A DNA stretch of 5,107 bases from Candidatus Neomicrothrix sp. UBA672. Its GTDB lineage: Bacteria > Actinomycetota > Acidimicrobiia > Acidimicrobiales > MedAcidi-G1. The notes under the pieces are model-generated. The model searched no databases. It was given only the letters and a program-made list of their open reading frames with translations, and had not been told where the DNA came from. Each line of letters begins with the position of its first letter. Position 1 is the first letter of the stretch. Below, one piece after another: positions 1-5,107 of the stretch. A program made the translations under genes and the position numbers. Location: NCBI GenBank assembly GCA_002299135.1, contig DBNM01000177.1, positions 41,081 to 46,187 on the forward strand. Reading direction: 5' to 3'.

Positions 1-1247
1 CTGCTGCTCCGACTACGACTGCTGCCCCGACTACAACAGCAGCACCGATTATTTTGACTGATTCGTTTAGAGGAGTAACAGCTGAAACGATAAAAGTTGG
101 TTTTACGTCAATCGATTTTGAGCTATTTAACGAACAATTTCCTGGTCTAAATCTAACTTATGCTAACTACCCACCAATGGTGGATGTTTTGGTGGAAGAC
201 CTAAATGCAAGAGGCGGCATTTTAGGAAGGAAAGTAGAGATAATCCATCGTTTATTTTTGCCAGTCGGACCTTTAACAGCGGAAGTTGCATGCGTTGAAT
301 TAACAGAAGATGAAGAGGTTTTCGCTGTACTGAACGGATTCGCTGGTCCTGGGGCTGAGGGTGTCAATGAATGTTTCACAGATACCTATGAAACCATTCT
401 TGTAGGAGCAAAACCCACAATTGAACAATTAGACCGTGCACGAGCATCTTGGATAACTAGTGATATGAATCTCAGTAGAAGAGGAGAAGCTTTTGTGAGT
501 CTTTTAAGACAAACAGGCAGTCTTGAAGAGCTTGGACGAATAATGATCTGGGGTGCAGATCCAGAATCTGAACCTGTAATGGCTGAAGTAAAAGAATTAC
601 TTGAAGCAGAAGGTGTTTCGGTTCCAATTGTCACATCGAATGAAAACACTGGAGATGAAACAGCAACAATAGCTTTCTTAGAGGTAGTCCTCGAGAAGGC
701 AAGAACCGAAGATGTTTCGACAATTTGGTTCGTAGGGGAAGCTATTTACGCGATGGAATACCTTTTTGGTTTAGGAGATGAATTTAATTTGTTGTTGCAT
801 AATGGTGACTCTCTGAATATGTGGTCTCAAGAGCCGCCTCCAGAAATTGAAAATTCTGGATTAATTCTTACTAACAAAGCTTTTGATAGGCGAGAAGATC
901 CTTCTTTCGCACACTGCATGGATCTTGTTGAAACGGCACTTGAAATTGAAGTGAGACCTCCAGATCAACTCGAACCAGAAGACACAAATTACTGGCCAGG
1001 CACAGCAGGATCATGTCAGTTTTTGTCTTTATTTGAAACAGTGGCAACCGCTGCTGGTCCGGATTTGACTAATGAAACTTTCACACAAGCAGCGGCTGCT
1101 ATGGGCACCTTTTCTTTACCGGGTTATAAATATGTTTCACTTGGTTCCGATAAGTTTGACGCGAGAGACTCGCTGATTTTAGGCCGTTGGAATAAAGAAG
1201 AAGAGCAATGGGAGGCTATTTCCGAGGAAATTAACACTTCGGAATAA
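1..1247 (+). CDS. ABC-type substrate-binding lipoprotein, branched-chain amino acid (LivK/Peripla_BP_6) type, 5'-truncated by window
   Basis: Extracytoplasmic solute receptor expected to deliver a small ligand to an ABC permease; ligand unknown. The frame is open from base 3 (414 visible residues) with no stop upstream, so the gene starts outside the window. The TTG at 54 is an internal Leu, not the start. The first 15 codons encode an AAPTTT-repeat linker of the kind that follows the lipid-modified Cys in actinobacterial lipoproteins; signal peptide and lipobox are not visible. After it comes a first beta strand (ETIKVGFTS) and the hallmark NARGGILGRK at bases 204-233, which is typical of type-1 periplasmic binding folds of the amide/branched-chain amino acid group. 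Four cysteines (codons at 291, 372, 915, 1014) could form two disulfides, one per lobe. The visible length fits an almost complete mature domain. No permease or ATPase gene is adjacent downstream. Family assignment is fairly sure; substrate is not. Confidence 0.85.
   Translation, partial: AAPTTTAAPTTTAAPIILTDSFRGVTAETIKVGFTSIDFELFNEQFPGLNLTYANYPPMVDVLVEDLNARGGILGRKVEIIHRLFLPVGPLTAEVACVELTEDEEVFAVLNGFAGPGAEGVNECFTDTYETILVGAKPTIEQLDRARASWITSDMNLSRRGEAFVSLLRQTGSLEELGRIMIWGADPESEPVMAEVKELLEAEGVSVPIVTSNENTGDETATIAFLEVVLEKARTEDVSTIWFVGEAIYAMEYLFGLGDEFNLLLHNGDSLNMWSQEPPPEIENSGLILTNKAFDRREDPSFAHCMDLVETALEIEVRPPDQLEPEDTNYWPGTAGSCQFLSLFETVATAAGPDLTNETFTQAAAAMGTFSLPGYKYVSLGSDKFDARDSLILGRWNKEEEQWEAISEEINTSE
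3..47 (+). repeat. 18-bp tandem repeat encoding an AAPTTT linker
   Basis: Two full 18-base units (3-20 and 21-38) and a half unit (39-47) encode AAPTTT, AAPTTT and AAP in the frame of the binding protein. The units differ at several third-codon positions while the amino acids are identical, so the protein sequence is conserved rather than the DNA. It is a flexible Ala/Pro/Thr spacer between the presumed membrane anchor and the ligand-binding domain. The repeat may continue upstream of the window. Confidence 0.8.
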
Positions 1248-1358
1248 GTTCAGATTGGCAGAAATAATTAGCTTTATGTCTCAACGCGGTTAAGCCGTCT
1301 TTGACTTTTGTTAGGGTAGAAATCCATTAGGAAGTCCAACTATTGGGAGTTGACATAT
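1248..1358 (+). other. Intergenic region before the mutase cassette
   Basis: About 110 non-coding bases separate the binding protein from the mutase cassette and probably contain a transcription boundary. TTGACT at 1301-1306 resembles a -35 element, but the expected -10 position around 1323-1330 has only weak candidates (such as CATTAG), so the promoter is uncertain. A short CGG/CCG inverted repeat (1287-1289 with 1295-1297, loop TTAAG) followed by T-rich sequence is too weak to call a terminator. The best supported element is the ribosome binding site at its 3' end. Confidence 0.4.
1345..1349 (+). promoter_or_regulatory. Ribosome binding site of the mutase large subunit
   Basis: GGGAG lies 9 bases upstream of the ATG at 1359. 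It directly abuts the alternative in-frame TTG at 1350, which would leave no spacer, so it decides the start in favour of the ATG. Confidence 0.6.
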
Positions 1359-2939
1359 ATGGATGAGAAAAAAGAATTCCGGACTATGTCAGGAGTTCCA
1401 GTTGCTCCTGTTTACGGAGATGGACCATTACCTGGTGAGTTCCCGTATACACGCGGGATACATTCAGGCATGTACAGAGACCGATTGTGGACGATGCGAA
1501 TGTTCGCTGGTTTTGGAACAGCAGAAGATACAAATGTCCGTTTTAAAGATCTTCTACGAGCTGGAGGCACAGGACTCTCAACAGCTTTCGATATGCCAAC
1601 TCTTATGGGTCGTGATTCTGATGATGAATGGTCAATAGGTGAAGTCGGTCGTGCTGGCGTGGCAATCGACACTCTTGACGACATGATTGACCTTTTTGCT
1701 GATATTGATCTAGGTCAAGTATCTACTTCAATGACAATTAACGGACCCGCAGCAATTCTTCTCGCAATGTATGTGGCAGTTGCCGAACAAGGTGGAGTAG
1801 AGAGATCGAAACTTAATGGAACACTTCAGAATGACATACTTAAGGAGTATCAGGCTCAAAAAGAATATATTTTTCCACCACGACCATCTGTCCGTTTAGT
1901 AAGTGATGTGGTTAGCTTCACAACCCATGAGATGCCACGGTGGAATCCGATTTCCATATCTGGTTACCACATTAGAGAGGCTGGTTCCACGGCTGCACAG
2001 GAGCTTGCTTTCACTTTGGCCAACGGATTTGCATATGTTGAAGCAGCTCAGGCGGCTGGTTTGAATGTGGATGACTTCGCACCTCGGCTAAGTTTCTTTT
2101 TCAACAGCCATTCAGACTTCTTTGAAGAGATAGGAAAATTCCGTGCAGCAAGACGAATCTGGGCTAGATGGTTACGTGATCGCTATGGAGCTCAAGATGA
2201 ACGTAGTCACAAACTTCGTTTTCACACACAAACTGCCGGAGTGTCACTAACAGCTCAACAACCTGAAATAAATATTGCACGTGTTGCTATACAAGCTTTA
2301 GCAGGTGTCATCGGTGGGACCCAGAGCCTGCATACAGATAGCTACGACGAAGCTCTAGCTTTACCAACCGAAGATGCAGCAAGAATTGCTTTACGAACAC
2401 AACAGATTGTTGCTCACGAAACAGGTGCAACCAGTGTTGCTGACCCTTTAGGAGGGTCTGACTATGTCGAGTGGATGACAGATGAAATGGAGAGACAAGC
2501 CGAAGAAATTTTTGACCACTTGGAAGAATTAGGGGATGGTTCAATCCTCGAAGGTGTGTATGTCGGAATAGAAAATGGTTGGTTTGTCGGAGAAATTGCA
2601 GATGCTGCATACCGGTTTGAACGCGAAGTTAACAGTGGTGAGCGTTTAATAGTAGGTGTAAATTCTTTTACTGAGGGTGGAGATGAAGAGATCGACCTAT
2701 TAAGTATTGATCCTGGAACCGAAGAAACTCAACTTAAGAGGTTGACAGAAATAAAGCAGTCAAGAGACAGTGACTTAGTTGAAAAAGCATTAAACAGGCT
2801 TTCCGTGGAAGCAGCTGATCCAGAAATAAACCTTATGCCAGCAATAATTGAAGCGGTAAAAGTCAGAGCAACAGAAGGTGAGATTGTGCAAGCACTTGAA
2901 TCAGTATTTGGAACTTATGTAGAAAAGGCATTCGTATGA
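1359..2939 (+). CDS. B12-dependent acyl-CoA mutase large (catalytic) subunit, methylmalonyl-CoA mutase family, isobutyryl-CoA-mutase-like
   Basis: Catalytic TIM-barrel subunit of an adenosylcobalamin-dependent acyl-CoA mutase, which rearranges the carbon skeleton of a CoA thioester in the cytoplasm. Family signatures include PYTRGIH (29-35), TMRMFAGFGTAEDTN (45-59), FDMPT (77-81), the QNDILKEY block (157-164), ISISGYHIREAG (198-209, active-site His204), FAPRLSFFF and TQSLHTDSYDEALALPT. Residues aligned with Propionibacterium Tyr89 and Arg207 are Phe49 and Gln167, with His244 as His204; spacings of 118 and 37 residues match exactly. Phe/Gln is the isobutyryl-CoA mutase (IcmA Phe80/Gln198) pattern; Arg207 binds the carboxylate of methylmalonyl-CoA and is absent. 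There is no B12 domain, which is supplied by the next gene. At 526 residues it is somewhat shorter than IcmA (about 566), roughly 31 of the difference being at the N-terminus. The TAG at 1317 blocks any longer start. Family certain; exact substrate inferred. Confidence 0.93.
   Translation: MDEKKEFRTMSGVPVAPVYGDGPLPGEFPYTRGIHSGMYRDRLWTMRMFAGFGTAEDTNVRFKDLLRAGGTGLSTAFDMPTLMGRDSDDEWSIGEVGRAGVAIDTLDDMIDLFADIDLGQVSTSMTINGPAAILLAMYVAVAEQGGVERSKLNGTLQNDILKEYQAQKEYIFPPRPSVRLVSDVVSFTTHEMPRWNPISISGYHIREAGSTAAQELAFTLANGFAYVEAAQAAGLNVDDFAPRLSFFFNSHSDFFEEIGKFRAARRIWARWLRDRYGAQDERSHKLRFHTQTAGVSLTAQQPEINIARVAIQALAGVIGGTQSLHTDSYDEALALPTEDAARIALRTQQIVAHETGATSVADPLGGSDYVEWMTDEMERQAEEIFDHLEELGDGSILEGVYVGIENGWFVGEIADAAYRFEREVNSGERLIVGVNSFTEGGDEEIDLLSIDPGTEETQLKRLTEIKQSRDSDLVEKALNRLSVEAADPEINLMPAIIEAVKVRATEGEIVQALESVFGTYVEKAFV
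2924..2928 (+). promoter_or_regulatory. Ribosome binding site of the cobalamin-binding subunit, inside the upstream gene
   Basis: AAAGG lies 7 bases before the ATG at 2936, within the last codons of the large subunit. Together with the ATGA stop/start overlap it supports both the start choice and translational coupling. Confidence 0.5.
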
Positions 2940-3349
2940 ATAAAAAAGAAGACGCACCGATACGAATAGTTCTTGCAAAATTAGGTTTAGACGGGCATGA
3001 CAGGGGTTTAAAAGTTGTAGCGAGAATGTTGAGAGACGCTGGTATGGAAGTTGTCTATTTAGGTTTGAGGCAGACAACCGAGATGGTTGTGACAGCAGTC
3101 GAGCAAGAAGATGCAGATGCGGTGGGCATATCTATGCATAATGCAGGACACCTAACACTGGCACCTCGGATAGTTAAAGCTTTAGAGGACGCCGGCCTTG
3201 ACGTTCCAGTTGTTGTTGGAGGGATAGTGCCTGAAAGTGATCTAGAGGCTATGTCTGAAGCAGGAGTAGCTGGAGTTTTAGGTCCTGGTTCCTCTGCTGA
3301 AGATGTAGCTACGTGTGTTCGTGAGGCAGTGGCCGCCCGTGGCGAGTGA
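2936..3349 (+). CDS. Cobalamin-binding small subunit of the acyl-CoA mutase
   Basis: Small subunit (137 residues) that would bind adenosylcobalamin base-off/His-on and dock onto the upstream TIM-barrel subunit to form the active mutase. It is a single Rossmann-like B12-binding domain. DGHDRG (19-24) is the DxHxxG motif, with His21 as predicted lower axial cobalt ligand. The second motif, normally S-x-L, reads S66-M67-H68 followed by NAGHLTL. The glycine pair GG (95-96) sits in VVVGGIVPESD, and GPGS (116-119) closes the domain. The length matches IcmB/HcmB small subunits (about 136 residues) rather than a fused methylmalonyl-CoA mutase C-terminus. The ATG overlaps the upstream TGA (ATGA), so both subunits are probably made in a coupled way. 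Role in the mutase is well supported; the S-M-H motif is the odd point. Confidence 0.92.
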   Translation: MNKKEDAPIRIVLAKLGLDGHDRGLKVVARMLRDAGMEVVYLGLRQTTEMVVTAVEQEDADAVGISMHNAGHLTLAPRIVKALEDAGLDVPVVVGGIVPESDLEAMSEAGVAGVLGPGSSAEDVATCVREAVAARGE

Positions 3350-4292
3350 AGACTCAAAATTAATTTCGCTCGTAGAAAAGGCCAGTGAAGGTGACCGACG
3401 TTCTGTTGGTCGGCTTTTAACACTTGTAGAAAGGGGAGGTGATTCTGCCGAACAGGTTGCAGAAGCAACTCATACACTTTCCGGTAAATCACATATCATA
3501 GGTATCACAGGAGCTCCTGGAGCCGGAAAGTCGACTCTTACAGCTTGCTTGGCAAGAGATTTAGCGGTGTCTGAATATAAACCTGCAGTGTTAGCAGTTG
3601 ACCCATCATCGCCTTTGACGGGAGGAGCGATTCTTGGTGATCGAGTTCGGATGGAAGAAGCATCAGAAGCAGGAGCTTTTATCCGTTCAATGGCAACAAG
3701 AGGACATGCCGGCGGCTTAGCACTTGCAGTTCCCGGGATGGTGCGGGTATTCGACGCTTTCGGATTCAATCCAATAATTATTGAAACTGTAGGAGTGGGT
3801 CAGGTTGAAGTCGATGTTGCCTCAGCAGCAGACACAGTGGTGGTGGTCGTCACATCAGGATGGGGAGATGCCGTGCAAGCTAATAAAGCCGGCCTGCTCG
3901 AGATTGCTGATCTTTTCGTTGTAAATAAGGCGGATCGTCCTGGAGCAAGTGATGCGAGAAGAGACCTAGAACTAATGATTGACTTGTCGCAGTTAACTGG
4001 TCAAGCGGTTAGAAGGCCAGAAATCGTTATGACCACAGCTACTGAAGGTGAAGGGTTGGATGAATTTAAGAAGGCTATTTTTGAACATAAGGAACTTTTG
4101 TTTGAAGGAGAACAGATTTCTATAAGGCGTTCTAAACGCTGGAAGGCTGAAGTCAGATCACGCCTAGATTACTTACTTTCAGAAGTAGCAAAAGAATCCA
4201 TAGAAAATTTAGAAGAGGAAAAGAGCTCTTCTCCGGGTGCAGTAGCACGTAAAATAGCAAAAAATCTCCTAAAAAAAGATGAATTGCGTTAA
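3339..4292 (+). CDS. meaB: MeaB/ArgK-family GTPase, chaperone of the B12-dependent acyl-CoA mutase
   Basis: SIMIBI-class G protein that, in this family, gates adenosylcobalamin delivery to the mutase and protects or reactivates it using GTP. Visible motifs, numbered from the GTG at 3339: Walker A GAPGAGKS (58-65), DPSSPLTGGAILGDR (88-102), RSMATRGHAGGLA (116-128), ETVGVGQ (149-155), and the guanine-specificity motif NKAD (196-199). About 317 residues, close to the usual 320-330. In-frame GTGs at 3315 and 3321 would extend the N-terminus; 3339 is preferred because it begins just ahead of the family's first helix (LISLVEKASEGDRR) and overlaps the upstream gene by only 11 bases, though its possible GAGG ribosome binding site at 3323-3326 is rather far away. 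The SGWGDAVQANKAG segment (173-185) and the Val after ETVGVGQ, usually Ser, are variations within the family. Old 'ArgK, arginine/ornithine transport kinase' annotations should not be used. Confidence 0.93.
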   Translation: MASEDSKLISLVEKASEGDRRSVGRLLTLVERGGDSAEQVAEATHTLSGKSHIIGITGAPGAGKSTLTACLARDLAVSEYKPAVLAVDPSSPLTGGAILGDRVRMEEASEAGAFIRSMATRGHAGGLALAVPGMVRVFDAFGFNPIIIETVGVGQVEVDVASAADTVVVVVTSGWGDAVQANKAGLLEIADLFVVNKADRPGASDARRDLELMIDLSQLTGQAVRRPEIVMTTATEGEGLDEFKKAIFEHKELLFEGEQISIRRSKRWKAEVRSRLDYLLSEVAKESIENLEEEKSSSPGAVARKIAKNLLKKDELR

Positions 4293-4319
4293 ATCGACTA
4301 GAGACAACTCCCATGACGT

Positions 4320-4325
4320 TAAGAT
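4320..4325 (+). promoter_or_regulatory. Possible -10 element of a leaderless promoter for the GtrA-like gene
   Basis: TAAGAT fits the actinobacterial TANNNT -10 consensus. It ends 7 bases before the TTG at 4333, where a transcription start would coincide with the start codon. No Shine-Dalgarno sequence precedes that start, which is consistent with a leaderless mRNA. A -35 box is not convincing (TCGACT at 4294-4299 is 20 bases away). Suggestive only. Confidence 0.3.
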
Positions 4326-4332
4326 CTGAACC

Positions 4333-4815
4333 TTGAATTCAAAACTACGTTCAATAGTTGGACGCCTGTTACAAGGCTATGCTCAGCGGCTCTTCCGTTA
4401 TATGGGAGTGACTGTCATTAATACGATTGTCGGTCAGTCGGTACTGTTCATATTTCACGCAGTAATTGGATTGCCAGGAATGATCGCTAATGCATGTGCA
4501 GTAGCTATCAGTACGATCCCTGCTTATTTACTGAGTCGGAATTACGTATGGGAACAACCAAAAGGTGATCACTCAGTTGGAGGAGAGATAGCACCATTCT
4601 GGATGCTGGCCTTTGCTGGACTAGCCCTTTCAACAGCAGTTGTAGGTGTAGTAGATGGAATTTTTGGTGGCACATGGTCAGTTCAAATCGCAAATGCTTC
4701 TGCTTATGGAACCTTATGGATTGTGAGATTCTTAGTTATAGAGCATCTTCTCTGGGGAGATTCAGTTGATAGTGACCCAGAAGAACCACAAAGCGATGAA
4801 AAACTTACGGTTTAA
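4333..4815 (+). CDS. GtrA-like family small membrane protein
   Basis: Small integral membrane protein of 160 residues with four predicted helices (about 24-45, 48-68, 87-108, 117-137), a basic N-terminus and an acidic cytosolic-type tail. The first helix starts with LFRYMGVTVINT, and SRNYVWEQ (68-75) sits just after the second helix, matching the GtrA pattern of Arg/Tyr before helix 1 and an Asn-Tyr-x-Trp element in the central loop. Family members are proposed to flip or help transfer polyprenyl-phosphate-linked sugars for cell-surface glycans; the sugar and the partner glycosyltransferase are not visible here. The stop at 4327-4329 leaves TTG 4333 as the first sensible start, with no clear ribosome binding site. 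It ends 2 bases before the next gene, so the two are probably cotranscribed. Family call fairly sure, function only inferred. Confidence 0.75.
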   Translation: MNSKLRSIVGRLLQGYAQRLFRYMGVTVINTIVGQSVLFIFHAVIGLPGMIANACAVAISTIPAYLLSRNYVWEQPKGDHSVGGEIAPFWMLAFAGLALSTAVVGVVDGIFGGTWSVQIANASAYGTLWIVRFLVIEHLLWGDSVDSDPEEPQSDEKLTV

Positions 4816-4817
4816 CT

Positions 4818-5107
4818 TTGGATAAACACGAAAAGTTATTGTTTGAACTAGCTGAATCAGTAAAAGGTTTTATGCCAGCCGATGAAGGACTAGCACTAAA
4901 TCGACATGGAACCTCATTAGATGTTGAAGGCCCATTTCTCGAAGTTGGAAGTTATTGCGGTAAATCAGGTATTTATTTAGGTTTCGCGGCAAAGGAAACT
5001 GCAAGACTTCTTTTTTCCGTTGATCACCACAGAGGTTCGGAGGAAAATCAACCAGGATGGGAATGGCATGACCCTGAAATAGTCGATCAAGAAACCGGAT
5101 TAATAGA
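4818..5107 (+). CDS. Class I SAM-dependent methyltransferase, N-terminal part, truncated by window end
   Basis: Ninety-six residues of a cytoplasmic Rossmann-fold methyltransferase are visible; the gene runs off the window. The SAM-binding motif I is LEVGSYCGKSG (41-51), and the next strand carries an acidic residue and a conserved block, SVDHHRGSEE (67-76) then PGWEWHDP (79-86), a pattern of the Methyltransf_24-like proteins common in actinobacteria. Substrate unknown. The TTG at 4818 is taken as start: an in-frame TGA at 4797 blocks extension, and the N-terminal helix leading to GFMPADEGLAL looks like part of the domain. ATG 4872 with AAAAGG at 4862-4867 is the alternative and would remove 18 residues. 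Only 2 bases separate it from the GtrA-like gene, implying one transcript. Confidence 0.8.
   Translation, partial: MDKHEKLLFELAESVKGFMPADEGLALNRHGTSLDVEGPFLEVGSYCGKSGIYLGFAAKETARLLFSVDHHRGSEENQPGWEWHDPEIVDQETGLI

Noticed and set aside
54..56. TTG as the start of the binding protein
   Set aside because: The frame is open upstream to the window edge and encodes a lipoprotein-type linker, so this is an internal Leu codon with no ribosome binding site.
1287..1306. Possible terminator (CGG-TTAAG-CCG followed by T-rich sequence)
   Set aside because: The stem is only 3-4 base pairs and the T run is interrupted.
1350..1355. Perfect TTGACA -35-like hexamer at the start of the mutase gene
   Set aside because: It overlaps the gene's 5' end; the best -10 match (AAGAAT at 1372-1377) would start transcription inside the coding region, and TTGACA can arise by chance.
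1363..1638. 91-codon forward open frame in another phase within the mutase gene
   Set aside because: It is embedded in conserved mutase coding sequence; its composition is not protein-like and there is no separate ribosome binding site.
3393..3413. Hairpin GACCGAC/GTTGGTC near the 5' end of the chaperone gene, followed by CTTTT
   Set aside because: A seven-pair stem with one G-U lies in a conserved coding stretch (GDRRSVGRLL) that explains the sequence; no independent sign of attenuation.
3055..3492. 145-codon open frame on the reverse strand
   Set aside because: It lies opposite the well-supported B12 subunit and chaperone genes, has a Ser/Thr/Pro-rich unlikely composition and no recognisable domain.
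4127..4139. Perfect inverted repeat GCGTT-CTA-AACGC
   Set aside because: Only 5 base pairs, inside the chaperone coding region with no T run; likely chance.

Overview
The window looks like a piece of an actinobacterial chromosome, most plausibly a low-GC, aquatic/marine Acidimicrobiia-type lineage. This is inference. It rests on moderate GC (six 60-base rows counted by hand gave about 37-52%, mean near 44%), an Ala/Pro/Thr linker typical of actinobacterial lipoproteins, a branched-chain-amino-acid-type binding protein, a separate-subunit B12 acyl-CoA mutase with its MeaB chaperone, and frequent GTG/TTG starts. All genes are on the + strand and packing is dense; the longest gap is about 110 bases.

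Layout: (1) 1-1247, the 3' part of a type-1 periplasmic-binding-fold substrate-binding lipoprotein whose signal peptide lies upstream of the window. (2) 1248-1358, a short intergenic stretch with a ribosome binding site. (3) 1359-4292, a three-gene overlapping cassette: acyl-CoA mutase catalytic subunit, its cobalamin-binding small subunit (ATGA overlap), and a MeaB/ArgK-type G-protein chaperone (11-base overlap). (4) 4333-4815, a small GtrA-like four-helix membrane protein, preceded by a possible leaderless promoter. (5) 4818-end, the N-terminal part of a class I SAM-dependent methyltransferase, cut by the window edge.

How it works together: the large subunit carries the TIM-barrel acyl-CoA site, the small subunit carries adenosylcobalamin, and the G protein would gate cofactor loading and rescue of the mutase. 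The two pocket residues that separate methylmalonyl-CoA mutase (Tyr/Arg) from isobutyryl-CoA mutase (Phe/Gln) are Phe and Gln here. The cassette is therefore more likely to interconvert isobutyryl-CoA and butyryl-CoA, or a related non-carboxylated acyl-CoA, than methylmalonyl-CoA and succinyl-CoA. The small subunit also departs from the usual S-x-L B12-binding motif (S-M-H). I see no mobile element, CRISPR array, tRNA or rRNA, and no wholly new system; the mutase cassette is the part worth a second look.
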